Assembly (NCBI GenBank): GCA_022566795.1
Contig: JADFIF010000008.1
Coordinates: forward strand, 1-41,191
Length of the DNA stretch: 41,191 bases
DNA from: Chloroflexota bacterium
GTDB taxonomy: Bacteria > Chloroflexota > Dehalococcoidia > Lucifugimonadales > G022566795
Direction: 5' to 3'
The position numbers and the translations under genes are program-made. Below the pieces are notes generated by a model. The model had not been told where the DNA came from, made no database searches, and was given only the letters and a program-made list of their open reading frames with translations. This document shows, piece after piece, positions 8,893 through 16,105 of the stretch. Every line of letters starts with the position of its first letter. Within the stretch, counting starts at the first letter, position 1.

Positions 8893-8922
8893 ATGATAGA
8901 ACAAATGTGCGCTATATGTCAA
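8893..8922 (-). promoter_or_regulatory. Predicted promoter of the tail cassette
   Basis: Minus-strand TTGACA (8922-8917), 18-nt spacer, TATCAT (8898-8893): 11 of 12 consensus positions. Transcription would start near 8886, immediately before the terminator-like hairpin. Confidence 0.7.
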
Positions 8923-8961
8923 GGCCCATTTGGAAAACGAGCAGGGCCTTTAATTGTCTCT

Positions 8962-9020
8962 CTTGAGCGAAGCGAAGAGTCTCAGCGCCAACCGGGAAGA
9001 GATGCTTCGCTTCGCTCAAG
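8962..9020. repeat. Perfect 16-bp inverted repeat
   Basis: CTTGAGCGAAGCGAAG (8962-8977) and its exact reverse complement CTTCGCTTCGCTCAAG (9005-9020) enclose a 27-nt loop. The arms have an internal GCGAA repeat. It lies 40 nt upstream of the tail cassette promoter. It could be a dispersed repeat, a protein-binding site or an RNA hairpin; there is no T-run to make it a terminator. Confidence 0.85.
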
Positions 9021-9244
9021 CATGACACATGGTTCCCCGCGACGCACTTTAAGGGCCCTGGGAGAACGGCGGCTGGCCGCCCGGACCCACCCCGGACAGG
9101 GACAATCCTTCGATCTAGCACGCTGCTACAGTCATCGAACGTGCGGAGATGGGAAGCGTCGGACCGCGACGTGACCTTCGGTCCGGTCATACCGAATCCG
9201 CCGCAAGCGCACCTCCGTAGTAGCTAGCGAGGTCCCCTCCAATG

Positions 9245-9304
9245 GGCGGTGCCTGGTTAGTTGGTGGTAGGTTCGGGTGGACGATGCACTAACCAGGCGC
9301 CGCC
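9245..9304 (+). repeat. 17-bp inverted repeat upstream of the PDZ gene
   Basis: GGCGGTGCCTGGTTAGT (9245-9261) faces ACTAACCAGGCGCCGCC (9288-9304) across a 26-nt loop. 16 of 17 positions are Watson-Crick and the last is G-U in RNA, so the transcript would form a fully paired stem. It ends about 48 nt before the GTG start of the PDZ gene. It may be a leader regulatory hairpin, or a terminator with a weak T tract (TCTTTG). Confidence 0.8.
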
Positions 9305-9352
9305 TCTTTGCGTTGTAACGGGCGAAACAATCTTGGAGGGAGGCGGTATCCA

Positions 9353-10438
9353 GTGAAGAGACTGAGTGTGGGGGTAGTAGTGGCCTTGGCCGTGATGGCG
9401 CTGACGGCCGTAATCGCCGCGAACGCCGGGACGACGCAGGCGGACCAGGAACGGCAGGCGGCGCAGGCAGAGGTTCAGCCGAAGCTCGGGGACGGGCGAG
9501 GTGCGGAGGGGTCTGGCCAGGGGTCGGGCTTCAAGCGGAACGCCGCCCCAGAGGATAAGGCTCCATTCATCGGCGTTACTCTCGGCGAGCTGCCGGAGGC
9601 GGAGGCGGATGCGCTCGACATTGCGGGCGGCGTGGTCGTGGGACGCGTGCTAGACGACGGCCCCGCGGCAGGCCTGCTCGCTGCGGGCGACGTGATCGTC
9701 TCGGTGGGCGGTGTAGACGTGCTGACTGCCGTCGACGTCGTCCAAGCGGTCCGTGCGGTCGAGCCGGGCGACACGCTATCGTTCACGGTGGTCCGCGATG
9801 GTGTTACGCTGACCGTCGAAGTCGAGGTCGGCGATCGCCCCCACAGAACCATACGGCGCGCTGGCCGCAAAGCTGGGCCGGGCAACCCCGTGCTGAGCTT
9901 GATCCGGCAGCTCGGCAACAGGCTGGCCAAGGCCGAGATAGTGCTGGAGACCGACGACGGCTTCAAGACGTTCAGGGCCGTGGCCGGCACCTTGAGCGAC
10001 CTGAACGTCGACGAACGCACCTTCACGCTGAATCTGGTCGCCGGTGACGGTTCTGAGGCGATTGAATACACGATCTCCGCCGATACCGTGGTCACGACGA
10101 AGCAGAGAGGCACGCTGGCCGGGTTGAACACAACCGACAGGACGCTGGTCGTGGATGTCGATGGCGACGTGAAGCTCGTTCAACAGGGGTACGTCGACGC
10201 CGGGAAGCACTGGCGCGGCCGGCCCTTCGGCGGCCGAGGCCATAACTTCCGGCCGGGCCCCGGCGCGTTCCCTGACATTCAGCGGCGGCTTCGGAGCATT
10301 CTTCCCAGGCTGGAGGGCGCTGGCTTCGACCTGAGGGCGTTCCTCGAGAGGTCGCATGGCGCCTTCGGTGAGGGCTCCGAGAGCCTAAGCGACACGCTGC
10401 GGGACATTATCGGGTCCGGTGAGGGCACAACGCAGTAA
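9353..10438 (+). CDS. Exported PDZ-domain protein without protease domain
   Basis: The track begins at a TTG at 9308. The GTG at 9353 is preferred because GGAGGGAGG lies just upstream and because it places the signal-like segment VGVVVALAVMALTAVIAANAG at the N-terminus; this gives 361 aa. After an Ala/Gln/Gly-rich linker comes a single PDZ domain (about residues 70-155: FIGVTLGEL, GVVVGRVLDDGPAAGLLAAGDVIVSVGGVDV). Two short beta segments follow (VAGTLSDLNVDERTFTL and RGTLAGLNTTDRTLVVD) that resemble a DUF5666-type fold. The C-terminus is basic and Gly-rich. The HtrA catalytic domain normally found before such a PDZ is absent, so it is more likely a scaffold or sensor than a protease. It is in an operon with the YceI-like gene 5 nt downstream. 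Confidence 0.8.
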   Translation: MKRLSVGVVVALAVMALTAVIAANAGTTQADQERQAAQAEVQPKLGDGRGAEGSGQGSGFKRNAAPEDKAPFIGVTLGELPEAEADALDIAGGVVVGRVLDDGPAAGLLAAGDVIVSVGGVDVLTAVDVVQAVRAVEPGDTLSFTVVRDGVTLTVEVEVGDRPHRTIRRAGRKAGPGNPVLSLIRQLGNRLAKAEIVLETDDGFKTFRAVAGTLSDLNVDERTFTLNLVAGDGSEAIEYTISADTVVTTKQRGTLAGLNTTDRTLVVDVDGDVKLVQQGYVDAGKHWRGRPFGGRGHNFRPGPGAFPDIQRRLRSILPRLEGAGFDLRAFLERSHGAFGEGSESLSDTLRDIIGSGEGTTQ

Positions 10439-10443
10439 GCGGC

Positions 10444-11154
10444 ATGTTTGATGTCTTCAAAAGCCTGAAGCCGCTGCAAATCGGTGTGCTGGTGGCAGTC
10501 CTGTTGGGCGTAGTCGGCGGCACCTACGGCGTCTATACGCTGATCAGCGGCTCGGGGCAGGTAGCTTTGGAAGAGGACCAGCAGTTTGCGCTTCAGGCCC
10601 CGAGCATCGAACGGAAGCCAGGCGACGTAGTAATCGAGTTTGCCGATGGGTCGGTGGCTCGATACCGGGTGAAGGAGGAGCTGGCCAGAGTCAGCGTGCC
10701 GGGCGATGCCGTGGGCGAGACGCCTGACGTGGTCGGCGCGATCGTTTTCAGCGCTGACGGCTCGGTCCAGCCGGGGTCCAAGATCGTGGTCGATCTACGC
10801 ACGCTTCGGAGCGATGAGGCCAGGCGGGATAATTTCCTGCGCCGGAACTCGCTGGAGTCCAACAGATTTCCATTGGCCGAGTTCGTAATACGCGAGGTGT
10901 CGGGGCTGTCCTGGCCGCTGCCCGAAAGCGGCGAGACCGGCTTCCAGCTTCATGGGGACATGACCCTCCACGGAGTGACCGCCCCATTGACGTGGGACGT
11001 CATTGCCAACTTCGGACCCGAGGGCATCACGGGCCGGGCGACCACAAGATTCCAGTTCGGTGACTTCGACATGAGCAAGCCGTCGCTCTTCTTCATCATC
11101 AGTGTGGAAGACGATATGCGACTAGAGGTAGACTTCAAGGCCAATCCGAGCTAG
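10444..11154 (+). CDS. YceI-like domain protein with N-terminal membrane anchor
   Basis: 236 aa. An uncleaved signal or anchor (IGVLVAVLLGVVGGTYGVYTLI) is followed by an extracytoplasmic YceI-type beta-barrel domain. In other members this domain binds polyisoprenoids or amphiphiles. Family features are IVVDLRTLRSDEARRDNFLR, GDMTLHGVTAPLTWDV, and a closing FDMSKPSLF and DDMRLEVDF. The gene starts 5 nt after the PDZ gene and the pair ends at the terminator at 11225, so they probably act together in the cell envelope. The biochemical role is unknown. Confidence 0.85.
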   Translation: MFDVFKSLKPLQIGVLVAVLLGVVGGTYGVYTLISGSGQVALEEDQQFALQAPSIERKPGDVVIEFADGSVARYRVKEELARVSVPGDAVGETPDVVGAIVFSADGSVQPGSKIVVDLRTLRSDEARRDNFLRRNSLESNRFPLAEFVIREVSGLSWPLPESGETGFQLHGDMTLHGVTAPLTWDVIANFGPEGITGRATTRFQFGDFDMSKPSLFFIISVEDDMRLEVDFKANPS

Positions 11155-11224
11155 TTAGCCAAGGCTCCGATTAGCATAAGGTCTCCGCGCCGCGGCTAGG
11201 GAGCAGCCCGGCGCCGGGGGTACT

Positions 11225-11258
11225 AAGGCCCCGCCGAAAGGCGGGGCCTTCCCTTTTG
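11225..11258 (+). terminator. Strong Rho-independent terminator
   Basis: AAGGCCCCGCC-GAAA-GGCGGGGCCTT: an 11-bp perfect stem with a GNRA tetraloop, followed by CCCTTTTG. It lies 70 nt after the YceI-like gene and ends the PDZ-YceI operon. Confidence 0.93.
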
Positions 11259-11366
11259 TGATGCGGCAATGAGCTCGGCATCCGGCCGGCAGCTATACGT
11301 CCAGCGCCAAACCTTCTACAATTCACCCCAAGCCCACGCAGAACAGCTCAGATGCAGGAGTGTCTT

Positions 11367-12047
11367 ATGGGATGGTTTCGCCGCATAAGCACTAGCAGGC
11401 CGGTCCTTCGGCTCATCTACTATGTCTGGGTCGCGTTCCCGTATCCTGTGCGCAAGCCGCTGACGGCTGCTGGCATCTTCGGGGTGCTGGCGATGAAGAA
11501 GGTGGCCGGCGTCAATAGACAGAACAAGCCGACGCCGATGAAGGACCTTGGCAACCTCTCCTTCTGGGGGGTACCCGAGGTCGACATCGATCGCTACTCC
11601 CTCGAGCTGATGGGCGAGATCGACAAGCCGTTACGCCTGTCCCTCGCTGAGCTACGGAACATGGATTCCGAGGAGCGCCCCATCCGCATGGACTGCGTCG
11701 GCGGGTTCCGAAACAACTCGTCGATGAAGGGGGTGCGACTATCCACCCTCTTCGAGAGGGCACAGCCCACCGCTGCCGCCGAGTCCGCAGTCTTTCACTG
11801 CGCCGATGGCTACTACACCACCCATCGCCTCGACGACCTGGCGTCGTCGGATGCCTTCATGGCCTACGAGATCAACGGACAGCAGATCGACCGGTTCGGA
11901 TACCCGCTCAGGCTCGTAGCTCCCGAAACGTACGGATACAAGTGGGCCAAATGGGTGGTCCGAATCGAGCTTGTCACCGGCTTTCCCAAAGGCTACTGGG
12001 AGCAAAAGGGCCTGCCAAGCCGCGGCAGAGTCGGCGATCTGTGGTGA
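11367..12047 (+). CDS. Molybdopterin-dependent oxidoreductase (sulfite oxidase / MsrP type)
   Basis: 226 aa. The ATG at 11367 (MGWFRRIST) has AGGAG 6 nt upstream (11356-11360) and is preferred over the tracked ATG at 11352. The N-terminal 45 residues contain an amphipathic or membrane-like stretch. The oxidoreductase core then follows: YSLELMGEIDKPLRLSLAEL, the Cys segment RMDCVGGFRNN (the cysteine expected to bind molybdenum), FHCADGYYTTHRLDD, and YPLRLVAPETYGYKWAKWV. It lacks a twin-arginine signal and any C-terminal dimerisation domain, so it is a short family member. No haem or membrane partner gene is adjacent. Confidence 0.88.
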   Translation: MGWFRRISTSRPVLRLIYYVWVAFPYPVRKPLTAAGIFGVLAMKKVAGVNRQNKPTPMKDLGNLSFWGVPEVDIDRYSLELMGEIDKPLRLSLAELRNMDSEERPIRMDCVGGFRNNSSMKGVRLSTLFERAQPTAAAESAVFHCADGYYTTHRLDDLASSDAFMAYEINGQQIDRFGYPLRLVAPETYGYKWAKWVVRIELVTGFPKGYWEQKGLPSRGRVGDLW

Positions 12048-12107
12048 CGCGAGGCCTTCAAACTGAGCCAGGGCCACCCTGACCTGTTCCCCGTCCGGCA
12101 GTTAATG

Positions 12108-12113
12108 TATAAT
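12108..12113 (+). promoter_or_regulatory. Predicted -10 box for speD
   Basis: Perfect TATAAT 50 nt upstream of the speD TTG start. No convincing -35 hexamer is seen at 16-18 nt. Confidence 0.5.
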
Positions 12114-12163
12114 TGCTTTTCGTCGATGCCGCACGGGCAATTTTGAGACGGGGGGGCAGGTGA

Positions 12164-12535
12164 TTGAATGCACTAGGTACGCATCTGTTGTTGGATCTGA
12201 AGGAGTGCAACTCGGGGCTTCTGGACGATTTCAGCTTCATCAAAAAGGCGATGTTGGACGCGGCGGGCGAGGCCGGGGCAACCATCGTGGGAGAGAACTT
12301 CCACAAGTTCGATCCGCTTGGAGTCACGGGGATAATCGCCATTGCGGAGTCCCATCTATGTATACATACGTGGCCCGAGCACGCATACGCGGCAGTTGAC
12401 ATATTCACCTGTGGCAGCAACTTCAAGCCCCATAAGGCCGCTGAGCGGATCATCGAGAGCCTGCAGTGTGCGCAGCCCCAAGTCACTGAAGTCCAGCGGG
12501 GCATTATCTCAGAGCTGACAGCATCGTCGGTGTGA
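12164..12535 (+). CDS. speD: S-adenosylmethionine decarboxylase proenzyme
   Basis: Makes decarboxylated SAM, the aminopropyl donor for polyamine synthesis. 123 aa, a normal size for the small bacterial class. The self-cleavage site is AIAES|HLC: Ser63 would become the pyruvoyl group, with His68 in HTWPE and Cys83 in FTCGS. These numbers agree with the well-studied Thermotoga enzyme as I recall it. The start is TTG (12164) after a G-rich region and AGGTGA; the tempting ATG at 12168 hits a stop at once. Its TGA overlaps the next gene's ATG (TGATG), so the two are translationally coupled. Confidence 0.95.
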   Translation: MNALGTHLLLDLKECNSGLLDDFSFIKKAMLDAAGEAGATIVGENFHKFDPLGVTGIIAIAESHLCIHTWPEHAYAAVDIFTCGSNFKPHKAAERIIESLQCAQPQVTEVQRGIISELTASSV

Positions 12536-13467
12536 TGTCGCATCCATCCACCGAACCTCCCGAAGGCCACTGGAACTACGAGAACATTACCCCCGACCTG
12601 ATACAGGCGGAGCGGATCAACCAGGTGCTGTTCAAGGGCACCACGGCCTTCCAGGATGTCCAGATCGTCGACGCGGCCTGCTTTGGCCGCAGCCTTGTGC
12701 TCGACGGCAAGACCCAGTCGACAGAGGTCGACGAGTTCGTCTACCACGAGACGCTGGTCCATCCGAGCTTGCTGGCGCATCCTGCCCCGACGCAGGTCCT
12801 GATCGCCGGGGGCGGCGAGGGCGCCACGGCCCGGGAGGTGCTGGCTCACTCGTCCGTGAAGCGATGCGTCATGGTGGACATCGACAGCGAGGTCGTGAGC
12901 CTCTGCCGTCGGTATCTGCCGAACCACCATCGGGGCGCCTTCGAAGACCAACGGCTGGAGCTGCACCACCGCGACGCCCTGGCCTTCCTTCAGGAGACGC
13001 CCGACCGGTTCGATGTAGCCATCATCGACGTTCCGGACCCGCTGGAGGGCGGCCCTGCGCACGCCCTCTTTACCCAGGAATTCTACCTTCTGCTCAGAGA
13101 CCGCTTGAAGCCGGACGGCCTCATGGTTGCCCAGTCGGGGCCCACGGGCCCCGCCTTCTACCAGCAGTGCTTTTCGGCTGTGACGAAGACCGTGGGCTCG
13201 GTCTTCCCAAAGGTTTCCTACTGCGAGGCCTTCATCCCTTCGTTCGCCTCCACATGGGGATTCGTCATCGGCTCGCTGGGCCCGGACCCGGCCTCGCTCT
13301 CGGCGCAGCAGGTCGACGCGCTGATAGCCGAGCGGGTGAAAGCCCCCTTGCGCTTCTACGACGGCATAACCCACCTCGGCATCTTCTCGGTGCCCAAGTT
13401 CCTGCGCCAAGCCGTCGCCGCGGAGACGCGGGTCATAACCGAGTCAGCCCCGCTCTTCGTCGTCTAG
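12535..13467 (+). CDS. Polyamine aminopropyltransferase, ACL5/thermospermine-synthase-like
   Basis: 310 aa, starting at the ATG in TGATG overlapping the speD stop. It transfers the aminopropyl group made by SpeD to a polyamine. The SAM-binding loop is GGGEGATAREVL (about 92-103), preceded by LDGKTQSTEVDEFVYHE. The active-site region reads DVPDPLEGGPAHALFT (about 165-180), where spermidine synthases usually have DSTDPxGPA or DSSDPxGPA. The segment IPSFASTWGFVIGS also follows the pattern of plant ACL5, a thermospermine synthase, from memory. The product may therefore be thermospermine or another long polyamine rather than spermidine. Calling it speE would be the conservative alternative. Confidence 0.9.
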   Translation: MSHPSTEPPEGHWNYENITPDLIQAERINQVLFKGTTAFQDVQIVDAACFGRSLVLDGKTQSTEVDEFVYHETLVHPSLLAHPAPTQVLIAGGGEGATAREVLAHSSVKRCVMVDIDSEVVSLCRRYLPNHHRGAFEDQRLELHHRDALAFLQETPDRFDVAIIDVPDPLEGGPAHALFTQEFYLLLRDRLKPDGLMVAQSGPTGPAFYQQCFSAVTKTVGSVFPKVSYCEAFIPSFASTWGFVIGSLGPDPASLSAQQVDALIAERVKAPLRFYDGITHLGIFSVPKFLRQAVAAETRVITESAPLFVV

Positions 13468-13591
13468 CCAGTCGCCGTCGCACCATGGACCGCCAACCTG
13501 CGCGCCATTGGGCGGTTCCGGCTGGCTCGGGATACCGCGGCCGGGCCCGCCAACCTCCAAGCCAAGTGAGCGTAACGGCGCCGCCCCCGGT

Positions 13592-13599
13592 GTTATAAT
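13592..13599 (+). promoter_or_regulatory. Extended -10 box for the helicase gene
   Basis: The extended -10 GTTATAAT sits inside GGTGTTATAAT, i.e. TG-T-TATAAT (TATAAT at 13594-13599). The ATG at 13610 lies 10 nt downstream, so the leader would be only about 3-4 nt. No good -35 is present. Confidence 0.6.
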
Positions 13600-13609
13600 C
13601 GCCAAGACG

Positions 13610-15859
13610 ATGGCATCCGATATCCTCGAAGGACTGAACCCCAAGCAGCGCGAAGCCGTCGAGACCATCGACGGCCCCCTGCTGATCGTCGCCGGCCCCG
13701 GCAGCGGCAAGACTCGCGTCATTACGCACCGCATCGCCTACCTGGTGCGGGTCTGCGGAGTGCGGCCGCACCGAATCGCCGCCCTGACCTTCACCAACAA
13801 GGCCGCGCGGGAGATGCGCCTGCGTCTCGGCGAGCTTCTCGGCCTCGCGGTCAAGGACCTGACCGCGGGGACCTTCCACGCCTTTTGCGCCATGATCCTG
13901 CGCCGCGAGGGCGAGACCATCGGTCTCGACCGAGACTTCGCCATCTACGACGACGCCGACCAGGTCGACCTGATCAAGCGCAGCATGAAGGAGCTGGAGA
14001 TCGACCCCAAGCGCTTCGCGCCCAGGGCCGTCCTCTCGGCCATCTCCAGCGCCAAGAGCGAGCTTATCGGAACAGAGGGCTTCGGTCTGCGGCGGGAGAC
14101 CTACTTCGACGAGGTCGTGCTGAGAGTGTACGAGCGCTACCAGGAGCTCTTGGCCCAGAGCTCGGCGGTCGATTTTGACGATCTGCTCTTCAGGACCCAC
14201 TCCCTCTTCGAGCGCTACCCGGAGGTCGCCGACAAGTATCAAAACCGCTACGTCCACTTCATGATAGACGAGTTCCAGGACACCAACGTGGCGCAGTACG
14301 CCATCGCCAGACAGATGACCAAGGCCTACCGCAACCTCTGCGTGGTGGGCGACCCGGACCAGTCTATCTACTCTTGGCGTAACGCCGACATCCGCAACAT
14401 CCTGAGCTTTCAGCAGGACTACCCCGAGTCCAAAGTCATCGCTCTGGAGGAGAACTACCGCTCCACTCAGACCATCCTCGACGCGGCCCGAAAGGTCATC
14501 GTTCCTAACACTCAGCGGGTCGAGAAGGACCTGTGGACCAACAATGGCAAGGGCGTACCCATCGTAGTCAACGAGGGATACAACGAGCAGGAAGAGGCGC
14601 AGTTCGTCGTCAGCGAGATACAGAACCTGACGGGGCAGGGGCTCAAGGGCGGCGGTAAGGCCGGCTGCACCCTGGGCGAGGTAGCCGTCATGTACAGAGT
14701 GAACGCCCAGTCCAGAGCCCTGGAAGAGGCGTGCCTGCGATATGGAATGCCCTACCAGGTCGTCGGCGGCCTCAAGTTCTACCAGCGGCAAGAGGTCAAG
14801 GATGTCGCGGCGTACCTGCGCCTCGTTGCCAATCCCAACGACGACGTCGCCCTGACCAGAGTGGTCAACGTGCCCTCCAGAGGGATAGGCCAACGCACTC
14901 TGGATGAGCTGACCCGGATGGCCCGGGCGGCCGAAACGTCGCTGTTCTCCGCCATCGGCCGGGTGGCCGGCGCCAGGGACGAGGGCACGGAGCTTCCGAT
15001 GACGCCGCGGGCGGCCAGATCGCTGATCGACTTCCGAAGGCTGATCGAGGGGCTGGCCGAGCAGCGCGACTCGGTGGACCTGGTCGAGCTCATCGACCTG
15101 GTACTCGAGCGCTCCGGATACAGGCGCCACCTGGAGGAAGAGGCCGACCGAGGCGAAGAGCGGCTGGAGAACATTCAGGAGTTCCGAAGCGCCGCCCGCG
15201 ACTTCCTGGAGCTGGGAGTCCAGGAGGCTCTGACCGCGTTCCTGGAGAACGTCAGCCTGGTCAGCGACATCGACTCGTTCGAGGAAAGGCCGGACGCCAT
15301 CACGCTGATAACCCTGCATCAGGCGAAGGGGCTCGAGTTTCGCGTGGTGTTCATCGTAGGCATGGAGGAGGGAATCCTGCCTCATCAGCGCTCCATCGAC
15401 AGCGGAGACCCCGCCGAGATGGAAGAGGAGCGACGGCTCTGCTACGTCGGCATTACCCGGGCCAAGGAGCGTCTGTATCTGCTGCGGGCCTTCCGCCGAG
15501 GATTCCGCGGTGGATCGATGCCCAGCATTCCTTCGAGATTTCTCGCCGATATCCCCCAAGACCTGATCGTCGCGCCGCCTCGGCCTGCCGCCAGGGCCAG
15601 CGCCTCCGCCGGCTGGACCCGCGCCGCCACTGCCGCCAGGCGGCGGGGGGAGGACGAGGCAGGTGCGGGCAACGGCGCTACACCAGCGCAGGCTCCCGGC
15701 ATCGCCACGGGCGACAAGGTGCGCCACGCCAAGTTCGGCGACGGCATAGTCATGGCGTGCGACCCGTCCGGCGACGACTATCGGGTGACAGTGGTCTTCG
15801 GCGAGGAGCACGGTATAAAGCGGCTGCTGCTGGGCTTTGCGAACCTCGAGAAGGTTTGA
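13610..15859 (+). CDS. pcrA: ATP-dependent DNA helicase, PcrA/UvrD family
   Basis: 3'-5' superfamily 1 helicase used in nucleotide-excision repair, recombination control and plasmid replication. 749 aa from the ATG at 13610 (MASDILEGLNPKQREAV). The tracked start at 13508 adds a Pro-rich tail unlike the family. Motifs run in order: LNPKQREAV (Q motif), AGPGSGKT (Walker A, about 28-35), TFTNKAAREM (Ia), DEFQDTN (II), VVGDPDQSIYSWRNAD (III), LEENYRST (IV), TLHQAKGLEFRVVF (V) and YVGITRAKERLYL (VI). An Ala/Arg-rich linker leads to the C-terminal Tudor-like domain GDKVRHAKFGDGIV...LLGFANLEKV, which binds RNA polymerase in PcrA. The gene stands alone. Confidence 0.96.
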   Translation: MASDILEGLNPKQREAVETIDGPLLIVAGPGSGKTRVITHRIAYLVRVCGVRPHRIAALTFTNKAAREMRLRLGELLGLAVKDLTAGTFHAFCAMILRREGETIGLDRDFAIYDDADQVDLIKRSMKELEIDPKRFAPRAVLSAISSAKSELIGTEGFGLRRETYFDEVVLRVYERYQELLAQSSAVDFDDLLFRTHSLFERYPEVADKYQNRYVHFMIDEFQDTNVAQYAIARQMTKAYRNLCVVGDPDQSIYSWRNADIRNILSFQQDYPESKVIALEENYRSTQTILDAARKVIVPNTQRVEKDLWTNNGKGVPIVVNEGYNEQEEAQFVVSEIQNLTGQGLKGGGKAGCTLGEVAVMYRVNAQSRALEEACLRYGMPYQVVGGLKFYQRQEVKDVAAYLRLVANPNDDVALTRVVNVPSRGIGQRTLDELTRMARAAETSLFSAIGRVAGARDEGTELPMTPRAARSLIDFRRLIEGLAEQRDSVDLVELIDLVLERSGYRRHLEEEADRGEERLENIQEFRSAARDFLELGVQEALTAFLENVSLVSDIDSFEERPDAITLITLHQAKGLEFRVVFIVGMEEGILPHQRSIDSGDPAEMEEERRLCYVGITRAKERLYLLRAFRRGFRGGSMPSIPSRFLADIPQDLIVAPPRPAARASASAGWTRAATAARRRGEDEAGAGNGATPAQAPGIATGDKVRHAKFGDGIVMACDPSGDDYRVTVVFGEEHGIKRLLLGFANLEKV

Positions 15860-15943
15860 GCCGCTGACTAGCGGGGCGCGACCGGAGGTTTGGCTTGGGG
15901 GCTCGGGAGCAGACAGAAGGGTCGCTCCCGGCGCAAAACTTTC

Positions 15944-15972
15944 TTGACACCAAACGACCCCAATCGTAAACT
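15944..15972 (+). promoter_or_regulatory. Predicted sigma-70 promoter of the MaoC gene pair
   Basis: TTGACA (15944-15949), 17-nt spacer, TAAACT (15967-15972): a perfect -35 and a 4/6 -10 at ideal spacing. The predicted leader to the first ATG is about 127 nt. A CGGGAGC/GCTCCCG hairpin (15904-15930) just upstream may end the helicase transcript. Confidence 0.7.
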
Positions 15973-16105
15973 TGCCAGCGACCTGACCATCCACCAGTGC
16001 CTGCCCAACGACGCGATGGGCTCCAGGCTGAGACCCATACCGTGGGCCTGAAATCGACCTGCGGGGATGGCGACCCCAGCCGCTCAGCACTGTCGAGGAG
16101 TGCCA

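Larger units (their letters stand above)
8923..9352. other. Intergenic region between tail cassette and PDZ operon
   Basis: About 430 nt between divergent units. It holds the start of the tail promoter, a perfect 16-bp inverted repeat (8962-9020) and a 17-bp inverted repeat (9245-9304). Only short shadow ORFs occur, and I see no clear sigma-70 promoter for the PDZ gene. Confidence 0.55.

Noticed and set aside
9262-9287. GGTTCGGG inside a stem-loop, reminiscent of a tRNA T-loop
   Set aside because: No acceptor, D or anticodon arms can be built around it; it is the loop of the 17-bp inverted repeat.
12058-13410. 450-aa minus ORF opposite the aminopropyltransferase
   Set aside because: Shadow of the spermidine-synthase-like gene; composition without motifs.
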